Positions 6,418 through 14,482 are shown, counted from the first letter of the stretch. The stretch is 14,482 nucleotides of DNA from Dialister sp. UBA7295 (GCA_002471975.1 DKQZ01000041.1:16839-31320), one strand, 5' to 3'. Notes: generated by a model from the letters alone, not told the origin. Made by a program: numbers and translations.

Positions 6418-7299
6418 ATGGATATGAAATATTTCTACATCCATCTTGCCATCACCCTTCTTTACTTTGCCCTGGTGGGATGGAGAGTCAATTTCCGTCA
6501 GGCAGCGGCCGAGACCATCCTCGTCTTCTCTCTCCCGGTGATCGGTTTCTTTTCCCTTCTCATCTGGCATGCCCTCTGCTATCGCTATCAGTATCGTGGC
6601 ATTCGTCCCGAAGACCTGGTGGAAGTTGAGACGACGCCTACCATGGGCCGCATGACCTATCAGTCCGATATCGTGCCCCTAAGGGATATGCAGCTCATCA
6701 GCGATAACAAACTGAAACGCCGTCTCTTCATGACGGCCATCAAGCAGGAAGTGGTGGACAATCCGGAAATCCTTCGGGAAGCCATTCATGACAAAGACCG
6801 GGAAATCACCTATTATGCCGTTTCCCTCATGACGGCGAGAGCAGAAAAGATTTCCTCCTCTCTTTTCGAGCTGGAAAAAGAGCTGAAAAATGCCAGAGAT
6901 GACGAAGAGGAAACTCTTCTGAAAGAATACGCCGAAAAGCTGCAGGAATTCCTCAAAGGCCGGTATGGCGACGAAGAGCAGCGGGAGGAAAGGAAGAAAG
7001 TCCTCCTCACTGTCCTGGAAAGACTGGCCGCAAAGCTTCCGAACCAGTCGGTGTACCGGGAGCTTTCCATCCGGCTTGCCATCAATCTCCGGGAATACAG
7101 CCATGCGGAAGACCTCATCAGACAGGCCCGGAAAGAATCACCGGGGGCGGAGAATTTCGTCCGCCTTTCCCTGGAACTTGCCGTTGCCAGAAGAGACAGG
7201 AGCGGGGTAGACCTTGCCATTCATGACCTGAAAGCCCTTCCCATCAAACTTTCCCCGGAAGCCCTGACGGCCATTCGTTACTGGGGAGGCGCCGCATGA
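6418..7299 (+). CDS. pelE: PelE, inner-membrane Pel synthase subunit
   Basis: Membrane partner of PelD in the Pel synthase complex. The 293-residue protein has two N-terminal membrane helices (about 5-23 and 31-54) and a charged, all-helical cytosolic region (about 85-290). That region has helix-pair patterns of HEAT/TPR type, for example around 115-140 and 215-270, and a very charged coiled segment at 150-195. This matches PelE layout (two TMs plus a helical repeat domain); sequence identity alone would not name it, so its position between pelD and pelA matters. One base separates it from the pelD stop. GGAAGAGG within the end of pelD serves as Shine-Dalgarno; a second in-frame ATG two codons later is an equally possible start. 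The stop overlaps the next start (ATGA). Confidence 0.8.
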   Translation: MDMKYFYIHLAITLLYFALVGWRVNFRQAAAETILVFSLPVIGFFSLLIWHALCYRYQYRGIRPEDLVEVETTPTMGRMTYQSDIVPLRDMQLISDNKLKRRLFMTAIKQEVVDNPEILREAIHDKDREITYYAVSLMTARAEKISSSLFELEKELKNARDDEEETLLKEYAEKLQEFLKGRYGDEEQREERKKVLLTVLERLAAKLPNQSVYRELSIRLAINLREYSHAEDLIRQARKESPGAENFVRLSLELAVARRDRSGVDLAIHDLKALPIKLSPEALTAIRYWGGAA

Positions 7300-9116
7300 A
7301 CAAGAAAAGTATCGCCATCCTCATTTTCCTCGCTCTCCTCATGGGCTGCTTTTTCCAGTATACCCGCATGGACGGATTTCTCCATATGGGCTCCCTCACC
7401 AATGCCCTCCTTCAGAGGGAAGAAGAAGCCAAACCCTGGGTCCAGGCAGGATCCATTCCCCGGGACCATTACTACATTCTTTATGATCCCGCCAGCGTCA
7501 CTTCCGTCTACGCTGCCCACAATACGGAAGTCCTCCTGAAGAAGGAGAAGAAATCTTACGAGCTTCACAATGCAGACGAAGAACTTCCTCCCATTACAGA
7601 CAAAATCCAGGGGATCATCCTCGCCACCACCCGCCCTTCCGGTGTGAAATCTTTTCCGGTGCTCAAGGACTATGCCGCATCCGGCGGGACGGTCATCCTT
7701 CTCCAGCGCATAGAATCCTTTGACCCCTCGGCCACAACGCCCGAAACCAATGAAGCTTTGGGAATTCTCCGTCTGGGCCGCATGGGCTGGCGGGACGGAC
7801 TCCGGTTGAATACGTCCTTCCTCCCCGGAGGGAAAGATAAACTTTTTGCTCCCGACGACAATTACCTGACTGAAGGAAACGACGTCACCCTCACCGGAGA
7901 CTCCACCGTGGAAGTTTCCACTCTGGACGGCACGCCGGTCATCTGGACCCATCCCTATGGGGACGGGAAATTTATCGTCTTCAACGGCAATGAAAGGCTG
8001 GACAAATCGAATGGCGGCTTCCTTGCCTCCCTCATCGCCCATGCCGGCCAGGATGCCATTTACCCCGTAGTGGGAGTGAAACTTTTCTATCTGGACGATT
8101 TTCCTTCTCCTGTTCCCGAAAGGGACTCTTCCAGGGTAAAGGAAGAAACCGGTCTTTCCATGGCCGAATTCTACCGCCAGGAATGGTGGCCTTTCATGGC
8201 ATCCCTGGCGAAGAAAGAAAATTTAAAGTATACCGGCGTTATGATAGAGACTTATAATAATGATGTGGACGGCAATTTCTCCGAGCCTGCCCGAACCACC
8301 CGGGATGTATTCATCGTCTACGGAAGGGAACTCCTCCATGCAGGCGGTGAACTGGGTCTTCACGGCTACAACCATCAGCCCTTCACCACGAAATTCATCC
8401 CATCCCTGGGTTACAGGCCCTGGCCAAGTCAGGGCCTCATGAAAGAATCCCTTCGGGAGCTCTACCGCTATGCCCATTCTCTCTACCCCGACTATGCATT
8501 CCGTGTATACGTCCCGCCCTCCAACATCATGGACGAAGAAGGCCTCAAGGCTGCCAGAGAAGTCTTCCCGGACCTCAAGGTGATCAGCTCCATCTATGAT
8601 GGAGCTGCCAATGCCCCGCAGCTGATTCAGGACTTTTCCAGGAAAGACGGGCTGTACTCGATTCCCCGCATCACCGCAGGCTCCGTGCCCGGTGAACCGG
8701 ACCGCATCTCGGCCTACTCCGTTATTCAGGAAATAGGGGTTTTCTCCCATTTCATCCATCCCGATGAAATTCTCTATCCTGAAAACGAAAACTATTCCTG
8801 GAACGATATGCAGGACAGCCTTTCCACCTTCGTGGGAGATATAAACCGCCGCTTCCCCTGGCTCACTCCCGTGACCGCATCGGAAAGCATTCCTTACTTT
8901 GATGATTATTTCGACCTGGATTACCGGATCATCCGGCACCCTCACTTCGCGGAAATCCATGCGTGGAATTTCTCCCATGAAGCCCGTTTCATCCTTCATA
9001 CCGTCCATACCCTGGATCATACGGATGGAGCTGAGGCAGAACTCATTGATGAGGGGACCTATTTCATCCGGATGAAGAATCCCGAGGCCCGTCTGTACTG
9101 GAAGGAGGAGTCATGA
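7296..9116 (+). CDS. pelA: PelA deacetylase-type protein (DUF2194-like), membrane-anchored, without hydrolase domain
   Basis: Predicted extracytoplasmic polysaccharide deacetylase that removes acetyl groups from Pel amino sugars. The 606-residue protein starts with a positively charged signal or anchor (1-18) that may be a lipobox (LMG before Cys18). Residues about 55-255 look like a Rossmann-like or glutamine-amidotransferase-like domain (GIILATTRP, YAASGGTVILLQR, YGDGKFIVFNGNERLD). Residues about 260-600 form the deacetylase region with FYLDDFPSP (264-272), the metal-binding HGYNH (356-360) and FSHFIHPDE (483-491). The Asp pair and HxxxH fit a carbohydrate esterase 4-like active site. Pseudomonas PelA also has an N-terminal glycosidase domain; it is absent here, as in Gram-positive pel operons (PelA-DA). 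GGGGAGG precedes ATG, which overlaps the pelE stop. Confidence 0.85.
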   Translation: MNKKSIAILIFLALLMGCFFQYTRMDGFLHMGSLTNALLQREEEAKPWVQAGSIPRDHYYILYDPASVTSVYAAHNTEVLLKKEKKSYELHNADEELPPITDKIQGIILATTRPSGVKSFPVLKDYAASGGTVILLQRIESFDPSATTPETNEALGILRLGRMGWRDGLRLNTSFLPGGKDKLFAPDDNYLTEGNDVTLTGDSTVEVSTLDGTPVIWTHPYGDGKFIVFNGNERLDKSNGGFLASLIAHAGQDAIYPVVGVKLFYLDDFPSPVPERDSSRVKEETGLSMAEFYRQEWWPFMASLAKKENLKYTGVMIETYNNDVDGNFSEPARTTRDVFIVYGRELLHAGGELGLHGYNHQPFTTKFIPSLGYRPWPSQGLMKESLRELYRYAHSLYPDYAFRVYVPPSNIMDEEGLKAAREVFPDLKVISSIYDGAANAPQLIQDFSRKDGLYSIPRITAGSVPGEPDRISAYSVIQEIGVFSHFIHPDEILYPENENYSWNDMQDSLSTFVGDINRRFPWLTPVTASESIPYFDDYFDLDYRIIRHPHFAEIHAWNFSHEARFILHTVHTLDHTDGAEAELIDEGTYFIRMKNPEARLYWKEES

Positions 9117-10561
9117 AGATCTGTCTTCTCACCGAAGGCTCCTACCCCTATGTGGTAGGCGGCGTTTCCTCCTGGGTGCAAATGCTCATGGAAGGCCTTC
9201 CGGAATTTGAATTTACCATTTACTCCATCGGCGCCTTTGGCAAAGACCGGGGAAATTTCAAGTACAAACTCCCGGAGAACTGTACCGGCGTCCAGGAAGT
9301 CTTTCTGGATGAAATCCTGGCCCAGCGGTCCACAGGCCTCCGGAAGAAAGTGCTCACCGAATCCCAGCGCCATACCCTGACCAACCTGGTCCGGGGCGAA
9401 CCGGATATCGATATGGAAGAACTGATCGATATTTTCCAGCATCATTCCTGGGACAGTCCGCTGGACGTATTCATGGCCAGCGATTTCTTCGATATCATCG
9501 AAACCGTTTACAAGGATAAATACAGTTACCTCCCCTTCACGGGCTTCTTCTGGACCATGAGGTCCATGCTGCTTCCCCTTTTCTATCTTCTTCAGCAGAA
9601 AATCCCCCAGGCTGACGTCTATCACAGCGTGGCCGCCGGATACTGTGCCATCATCGGAGGCATCGGGGCTATTTTCTACCACAAACCCTTCCTCCTCACG
9701 GAGCATGGCATTTACGCCAGGGAAAGAGAAGCGGAAATCATCAAGAGCTCCTGGGCCCAGGGGGATTTCAAATCCGTATGGATCAATTATTTCTACGAAC
9801 TGGCCCGCGTCACCTATAGAAAGACGGACCACGTCTACACCCTTTTCGAACACAATGCGCAGATTGAAAAGGATATCGGCTGCGATCCCGACAAAATTAC
9901 GGTCATTCCCAACGGCGTCCACATGGAACGATTTAAAGATATTCCCGAGCTTACGGACCATAAAGGCCCCATCATCATCGGCGCTGTAGTCCGGGTCGTA
10001 CCCATCAAGGATATCATCACCCTTGTCCGCGCCTTTTTCCGGGTACAGCAGGAAATACCGGACACCGAATTTTATATCATGGGAAATATGGAAGAAGACC
10101 CCGAATACGCCGCCATGTGCCGGCGCACTGTGGAAACCCTGGGCCTTCGCCATTGTCATTTCACGGGAACCATCAATGTGGCGGAATACCTGCCAAAGAT
10201 GGATATCCTCGTGCTTTCCAGTATTTCCGAAGGCCAGCCCCTCTGTGTCCTGGAAGGCTTCTCGGCCCACCGTCCCTATGTGACGACTGACGTGGGCTGC
10301 TGCCGGGAACTGATTTATGGAGACAGCACCGATCATCTGGGCTCGGCAGGATCCGTAGTTCCGCCTTTGGACGACCAGTCCCTGGCCTATGAAATCGTGA
10401 AACTGGCCAGGAATTACCCCCTCCGGAAGGAAATGGCCGCCATCGGCTATGAACGGACGAAACGGGGATACACCTACGAACATTTTATTAATTCCTATAG
10501 AGAAGTTTATGCAGATCTGGAAAGGAGGATGAAGGAATGGCAGGAGTCGGCTTCGAACTGA
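9113..10561 (+). CDS. pelF: PelF, cytosolic GT4-family Pel glycosyltransferase
   Basis: Polymerising glycosyltransferase of the Pel pathway, using a UDP-sugar (UDP-GalNAc/GlcNAc type in studied systems). The 482 residues have a GT-B fold. The N-terminal lobe has LTEGSYPYVVGGVSSW (6-21) and TEHGIYARERE (196-206), both characteristic of PelF. The C-terminal lobe has IPNGVH (265-270), VVRVVPIKD (292-300) and the donor-site EX7E motif, E373 and E381 in EGQPLCVLE. Length matches the family and key residues look intact. AAGGAGG lies just before ATG, whose last bases overlap the pelA stop (ATGA). The end of the gene overlaps pelG by 25 bp, so translation is coupled. Confidence 0.95.
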   Translation: MKICLLTEGSYPYVVGGVSSWVQMLMEGLPEFEFTIYSIGAFGKDRGNFKYKLPENCTGVQEVFLDEILAQRSTGLRKKVLTESQRHTLTNLVRGEPDIDMEELIDIFQHHSWDSPLDVFMASDFFDIIETVYKDKYSYLPFTGFFWTMRSMLLPLFYLLQQKIPQADVYHSVAAGYCAIIGGIGAIFYHKPFLLTEHGIYAREREAEIIKSSWAQGDFKSVWINYFYELARVTYRKTDHVYTLFEHNAQIEKDIGCDPDKITVIPNGVHMERFKDIPELTDHKGPIIIGAVVRVVPIKDIITLVRAFFRVQQEIPDTEFYIMGNMEEDPEYAAMCRRTVETLGLRHCHFTGTINVAEYLPKMDILVLSSISEGQPLCVLEGFSAHRPYVTTDVGCCRELIYGDSTDHLGSAGSVVPPLDDQSLAYEIVKLARNYPLRKEMAAIGYERTKRGYTYEHFINSYREVYADLERRMKEWQESASN

Positions 10562-12030
10562 AAAAGCTCTTTACTGCCCGTACGGCAGTGGGCCATATCA
10601 AAGCCTATACCTATTCGGCCATCGTTACGGCCGGGCCATTTTTGCTCCTCACCGGCATGATGCTGGGGGTGCAGCTCCTTTTCCATGCCCACGGAGTCAC
10701 GGAAGAGGAACAGAATCTCTTCATTGCCCCCGTGGTCTATTCCTTCATTTTCTCCCAGCTTTTCACCAGCGGTTTCACCATGGTCCTTACCCGGTACCTG
10801 GCCGACTGTATTTCTACCAGCTTTTTGAGGGATATCACCTCTTCCCTCTTTGGCATGTGCGCCCTTCTCGTGGTGCCGGGAGGACTTCTGGCCTCCTTTT
10901 TCCTGAAAGACAGCCCCATCCCCTTCCTCTCCAAATCCCTTTCGGTCATCTTCTTTCTGGAGCTCATCATCATCTGGGTGGAAAGCGTCTATCTCTCCGC
11001 AGTAAAACGGTTCAAACGGCTCATCGGAGGCTTTGCTGCCGGCGTAGTCATGGCCATTTTCTCCTGTGCCGTCCTGCTCCAGCTGAATTTCCTTTCTCCC
11101 CACGCATCGGCTCTCCTGGCTCTGTGCCTGGGCATGTCCATATTAGTTACCACATTTTTTGTCCACATCACGAGCCTTTTCGGCCAGCCGGGACGGGGAC
11201 TTCTCTTTGGTTTCCTTCCCTATTTCGAAAAACACTGGAAAATCTTTGTGGGATACCTGGGCTACAACTCAGGCCTGTATCTCCCGAATATCCTCATCTG
11301 GTTCGGTCCCTGGGGCGTGGTGGTGGCAGATACTTACCGGTTTTCACCCCTCTATGACGGAGTCACTTTCTTCGCCTTCCTGTCGCTTCTCCCCCTCATG
11401 ACCCTTTTCGTAGTAGCAGCGGAAACAAGATTTTATGAGAAATATGCGGGGTACTTCGAAGCCATTACCCGCCGCGGGAACCTTCAGGAAATTGAAGATG
11501 CCCGTCACGACCTTCTCTATACTCTCTGGTTCCAGCTCCGTCAGGTGGTGGAATTCCAGTTCCTTTTCACCCTCCTCTTTCTGGCCTTCGGTTCCGCCCT
11601 CCTTTCCTGGGCAAACATCCCGGGCAACGAAATCAATATGTTCGACGTGCTTCTCTTTGCCGTCTTTTTCACCGGGGTCATGCAGATTCTCTACATTCTC
11701 CTCACCTACTTTGATCTCCAGATGGCCGCCCTCCGCACAGGGCTCGCCTTTGGTATCCTGAACCTGGCAGCCGGCCTTTTTGGCCTTTTCATTGGCGGCC
11801 CCGATTCCTATGGATTTACCTTTTTCATCGCCGCAGCTCTTACCCTCGTCATCGCCTGGGTGGAACTCTCCCGCTTTACGTCCCATATGAGTTACTACGT
11901 ATACTGCGCCCAGCCGATTTTCTATCAGCCGCCCCATGGGCCGCTGACAAGATTTGCCCAGAAAATCAGCAGGGGGAAGATCATCGACCTTCTCCAGCTG
12001 GGTCCCGGTGAAGGGAGGAAATACTCATGA
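10537..12030 (+). CDS. pelG: PelG, polysaccharide transporter of the MVF/flippase superfamily
   Basis: Inner-membrane transporter moving Pel across the cytoplasmic membrane together with PelD and PelE. The protein has 497 residues. It begins MAGVGFELKKLF, the characteristic PelG N-terminus, followed by about 12 hydrophobic segments over residues 24-455, with a cytoplasmic loop around 310-345 (ITRRGNLQEIEDARHDLL). The C-terminal 40 residues are soluble. Length and start agree with the family. The start codon is inside the end of pelF and has AAAGGAGG 8 nt upstream. The stop overlaps the start of the next gene (ATGA), tying production of the outer-membrane protein to that of PelG. Confidence 0.95.
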   Translation: MAGVGFELKKLFTARTAVGHIKAYTYSAIVTAGPFLLLTGMMLGVQLLFHAHGVTEEEQNLFIAPVVYSFIFSQLFTSGFTMVLTRYLADCISTSFLRDITSSLFGMCALLVVPGGLLASFFLKDSPIPFLSKSLSVIFFLELIIIWVESVYLSAVKRFKRLIGGFAAGVVMAIFSCAVLLQLNFLSPHASALLALCLGMSILVTTFFVHITSLFGQPGRGLLFGFLPYFEKHWKIFVGYLGYNSGLYLPNILIWFGPWGVVVADTYRFSPLYDGVTFFAFLSLLPLMTLFVVAAETRFYEKYAGYFEAITRRGNLQEIEDARHDLLYTLWFQLRQVVEFQFLFTLLFLAFGSALLSWANIPGNEINMFDVLLFAVFFTGVMQILYILLTYFDLQMAALRTGLAFGILNLAAGLFGLFIGGPDSYGFTFFIAAALTLVIAWVELSRFTSHMSYYVYCAQPIFYQPPHGPLTRFAQKISRGKIIDLLQLGPGEGRKYS

Positions 12031-14075
12031 CTTTGAGGAAATATTTCCACTCTCACAATAAAATACGTTTCTCCCTGGCCCTCTGCCTCCTCATGGCATC
12101 TCCAGTTTTCTCTGAAGCCGCCTACCATGACCCCATAACCGACGCAGCTCCCTCCGTCACGGCTCTCCGGCAGGTGCGGAAACAGATCGATTCCATCGAA
12201 GAAGCCCACTCCAATCTCCGCGCTGCGCGAAACGCAGTGCCCGAAGCGGAGAAAAACCTTTTCAATGCGAAAGACTCCGTCATTACGGCAGAAAATAATG
12301 AAAAAGAAGCAGAGAAAAATCTTTCTGATGCGAAAAATGCCCTCATCGATGCCACGAAAGGCTTAAGCGACGCCAAAGCCAGGTCGGCGAAAGCAGACAT
12401 CCTCCTTGCCAATGCCAAAGAAAATCTGGAAAAGCAGCGGCAGGAAATAGCTGAAAAAGAAGCCGCCATGGCCAATACGGAAAGCACCCTGAACCAGGAA
12501 AAGGTCCAGATTTCCGGAACCAGCCGCATGGAAGCCGTCAGACGGGCCGTAGAAGAAGTGGGCTACGAACAGAATCAGATGAATGAAGCCATCCGGCGGG
12601 CCAACCTGTATACCGCAGGCCTTTCTGCCGATGCCACTCCTGAAGACGCAGCCCGGGCAATCCTTGCCATGCAGCAGAGAATGAACGAAACCAACGCTGC
12701 CTTCATCAGCGCGAAACAGGCCTATGAACAGGCCAAATCCGTCCTCCCCTCCCTCGAGGCCACTTATAGAGATGCGGAAAAAGAAAAATCCGACTCCCTC
12801 GCCGCCGAGGCAGAAACACAGAAATGGTACGATGGCACCGTCTCCTGGGTGGATGAGGGCGAAAAGTACCTCGCCCAGGCGAAGGAAAATATCATTTCCT
12901 CAAAAAACTGGGTCATTGAGGCCGAACAGGCCCTGGAGGGTTCCATTCGCTCCAGGAAACTCATTGCAGAGGACGTCTGGTCCATGGGAAACGGCGAAAG
13001 CTTCCAGACCGGCATATCCTACCGTCACTGGAAAAATGGTCCCTACTCGGGCCATCAGCTCTATCATTCCTTCTCCTGGTACAAAGCCTTCCACACGGAC
13101 CCCTTCCCCGGAGAAGAGGGCGTCAGCGATGAAGACTGGCCGAAAGGAAACTCCCATAAAGGCTTCGAACTGGGCGTCGACGCAGGGCGCCTCGAATCGG
13201 ACACGGGGGCTTACCACGGAAAATCCTCCGGCTTCACCGATACCACCCTCTCCGTACGCTATCACAATGACCATCCCGTAAACAGTATGCGCTATGGACT
13301 CGTCCTCGTCCTTCCCACGGGAGAAAACAGATACTACCGGAACGCCTACGTACCCAAAGGCCTCTCCCTCTTCCAGGACTTTGGCGGAGGACTCCAGGTG
13401 CAGCCTGAAATCGAAGCCATCCATCAGCTCTCCGAAGAAAACAGAATCACCGCCAAACTCTCCTATGACATGAAGGGAAGCTACGCCTACTCCAAAGAGG
13501 ACCCGGGATTCAAAGTAAGGCCCGGCAACGAGACAAGAGCCGCTATTTCCTACGAACACAGCGAAGAAAACCGTCAATACAAAGGCTGGCTCGCCCATAC
13601 CAATAAAGCCCACACCTGGCAGGACATCCAGGCTGGAAATAAAACGAAACGAATCCGCTACAATGACGGCGACGCCTGGGAAATCGGGGCCGCAGGAAAC
13701 TGGCAGATCCGGCCAAAAGACGAACTCGGCGCCCTTGCCCTGTACGGATACACCGGCGACACGGAAGGAGAAATGGTCACCGACTCCCTCACCGAAGAAG
13801 AACTCCTCCTCTCCCTCACCCACACCATCAGAAAAGGCCTCACCTGGCAGACCTTCCTCTCCTGGTACCACTCTACCCTGGACTACGATCCCCTCTATCG
13901 GGGAGATAGCGCCCAGGGCGACTGGACAAGAAAATCCCTGGGCTTCCGCGTAGACTGGGAACAGACTCCCACCGCCCGCTGGACTCTTGCCCTGGAACGA
14001 TACATCAGGACCCGGGAAAACGCCTCCGACGCCCAGGGATACGGACTCTCCCTCTGGTATGCAAGAATGCTGTGA
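12027..14075 (+). CDS. Secreted coiled-coil plus beta-barrel protein; candidate outer-membrane Pel exporter
   Basis: I do not recognise a named family over the whole length. Visible parts of the 682 residues: a signal peptide (1-31/32, SEA-A site); an alanine-rich coiled coil (about 46-315) with heptad-spaced hydrophobics and a 21-residue repeat (EAEKNLFNAKDSVI at 73-86, EAEKNLSDAKNALI at 94-107); then a region of alternating aromatic/hydrophobic strands (about 323-682). I count roughly 16 strands by eye, ending LSLWYARML. This is the expected look of an outer-membrane barrel with a periplasmic coiled-coil extension. It lacks an SLH domain and TPRs, so it is neither OmpM nor classical PelB. 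It starts in the pelG stop (ATGA) with GGGAGG 8 nt upstream and closes the operon. The inferred role, exporting Pel through the outer membrane in place of PelB/PelC, rests on context and architecture. Alternative: a general porin or a Pel-binding surface protein. Confidence 0.75.
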   Translation: MTLRKYFHSHNKIRFSLALCLLMASPVFSEAAYHDPITDAAPSVTALRQVRKQIDSIEEAHSNLRAARNAVPEAEKNLFNAKDSVITAENNEKEAEKNLSDAKNALIDATKGLSDAKARSAKADILLANAKENLEKQRQEIAEKEAAMANTESTLNQEKVQISGTSRMEAVRRAVEEVGYEQNQMNEAIRRANLYTAGLSADATPEDAARAILAMQQRMNETNAAFISAKQAYEQAKSVLPSLEATYRDAEKEKSDSLAAEAETQKWYDGTVSWVDEGEKYLAQAKENIISSKNWVIEAEQALEGSIRSRKLIAEDVWSMGNGESFQTGISYRHWKNGPYSGHQLYHSFSWYKAFHTDPFPGEEGVSDEDWPKGNSHKGFELGVDAGRLESDTGAYHGKSSGFTDTTLSVRYHNDHPVNSMRYGLVLVLPTGENRYYRNAYVPKGLSLFQDFGGGLQVQPEIEAIHQLSEENRITAKLSYDMKGSYAYSKEDPGFKVRPGNETRAAISYEHSEENRQYKGWLAHTNKAHTWQDIQAGNKTKRIRYNDGDAWEIGAAGNWQIRPKDELGALALYGYTGDTEGEMVTDSLTEEELLLSLTHTIRKGLTWQTFLSWYHSTLDYDPLYRGDSAQGDWTRKSLGFRVDWEQTPTARWTLALERYIRTRENASDAQGYGLSLWYARML

Positions 14076-14116
14076 CGAACTGCGGATTTCGGATTGCGGA
14101 AAAGCTCCCCTCATAG

Positions 14117-14160
14117 CCTCCCCGAAGTTCGGGGAGGTGGACGCGAAGCGGCCGGAGGGG
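14117..14160 (+). repeat. Hairpin-pair intergenic repeat, copy A
   Basis: A perfect 10-bp inverted repeat (CCTCCCCGAA / TTCGGGGAGG, one base between) is followed by GTGGACGCGAAGCGGCCGG, which contains a small CGC-GAA-GCG hairpin. Flanking GCTCCCCTC (14104-14112) and GAGGGGCT (14155-14162) can pair as an outer stem, giving a three-way junction. The second part matches the minus-strand element at 1111-1158 at 17 of 19 bases. Confidence 0.65.
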
Positions 14161-14206
14161 CTGTACTATGGTTCAAGTCGAAAATAAGAAAAAAGGAACA
14201 TGTAAC

Positions 14207-14270
14207 CCCGGGAAGCTGCCGAACGTAGTGAGGCTGAGGGGGAAGCTCCCGCAAAGCGGGTGAAGGGGGC
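14207..14270 (+). repeat. GC-rich repeat-like element with two GGAAGCT units
   Basis: GGGAAGCT occurs twice (14210-14217 and 14240-14247), each time followed by a potential hairpin; the second is CCCGC-AAA-GCGGG. The layout resembles the other hairpin-pair elements of this window but the bases differ. It may be a second repeat family. Confidence 0.4.
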
Positions 14271-14401
14271 TATCTATCGTAAGAATGATAAGTGACACAA
14301 AAGTCCCATGCGTTACGTCATCATGAAGACCTGGCAATTGTCTTTCTTACCCTTTGTATTCGCTCCTGCCAGGGAAACTTTCCGACAGGTTCGTCCTCCC
14401 A

Positions 14402-14438
14402 CCCCTTTGGGGAGCCCTCCTCTCGAGGAGGGCTGCGC
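14402..14438. repeat. Strong palindrome pair, possible terminator
   Basis: CCCC-TTT-GGGG (14402-14412) is directly followed by a perfect 10-bp inverted repeat AGCCCTCCTC / GAGGAGGGCT with two bases between (14413-14434), then GCGCTTTTA. The layout on the minus strand (large hairpin then small hairpin) matches the other hairpin-pair elements. The short T-run could make it a weak terminator on the plus strand. Confidence 0.45.
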
Positions 14439-14482
14439 TTTTACCGATAGAGTCACCTGACTCGCCTGCCTTTTGGCATTTA

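Larger units (their letters stand above)
14076..14482. other. Non-coding region after the pel operon, dense in palindromes
   Basis: No gene is seen to the window edge. It contains the hairpin-pair repeat at 14117-14160, a related-looking GC-rich stretch at 14207-14270 and a strong palindrome at 14402-14438. No clean hairpin plus T-run follows the last pel operon gene; the palindromic repeats may serve as terminators. The segment 14271-14400 shows nothing recognisable. Confidence 0.6.

Noticed and set aside
9059..10483. Long minus-strand open frame opposite pelF
   Set aside because: It is a shadow of a strongly conserved glycosyltransferase gene; the length reflects GC-rich codon usage.
12900..14114. 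Minus-strand open frame rich in Gly, Val and Phe opposite the beta-barrel gene
   Set aside because: The composition is the complement of the plus-strand coding sequence, and no ribosome binding site or domain is seen.
14262..14400. Possible tRNA or other RNA gene near the right edge
   Set aside because: No cloverleaf, T-loop or CCA-like end could be found on either strand.

Overview
The window looks like chromosome from a diderm Firmicute of class Negativicutes (Veillonellaceae-type, for example the Dialister/Megasphaera/Allisonella area; genus is a guess). The strongest clue is a large outer-membrane porin with signal peptide, one N-terminal SLH domain, a short coiled coil and a C-terminal beta barrel (OmpM type), an architecture typical of this class. 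The DNA is moderately GC-rich, and its gene spacers contain small GC-rich palindromic repeats.

Layout: (1) 1-882, the 3' part of an AMP-forming acyl-CoA synthetase, closed by a strong intrinsic terminator at 938-970. (2) 883-1586, a non-coding spacer with at least two hairpin-pair repeats, a 7-bp tandem repeat and a likely terminator for the next gene. (3) 1587-3446 on the minus strand, the SLH porin, with a near-consensus promoter at 3556-3585. (4) A divergent non-coding spacer of about 840 bp. (5) 4288-14075, one tightly packed plus-strand operon of six genes with stop/start overlaps or 1-bp gaps. (6) 14076-14482, more palindromic repeats and no gene.

The operon is a Pel-type exopolysaccharide biosynthesis locus in the Gram-positive order: pelD (fused at its N-terminus to a degenerate SDR/epimerase-like domain), pelE, the deacetylase-only form of pelA, pelF and pelG. 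PelD carries an intact RxxD c-di-GMP I-site next to a destroyed GGDEF motif, so synthesis is probably switched on by c-di-GMP. PelF would polymerise the sugar, PelD/E/G would form the inner-membrane synthase and transport complex, and PelA would deacetylate the product outside the membrane.

The most interesting element is the last gene (12027-14075). A Gram-positive Pel locus needs no outer-membrane exporter, but this cell has an outer membrane and the window has no recognisable pelB or pelC. Translationally coupled to pelG is a secreted protein with a roughly 270-residue alanine-rich coiled coil followed by a roughly 360-residue beta barrel. It is a good candidate for an independently evolved, PelB-like export channel with a periplasm-spanning coiled coil in place of PelB's TPR scaffold. 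A second oddity is that pelD is split by a frame change within its membrane domain around 5320-5355, either a real or assembly indel or, less likely, programmed slippage at an in-phase GGGAAAC.
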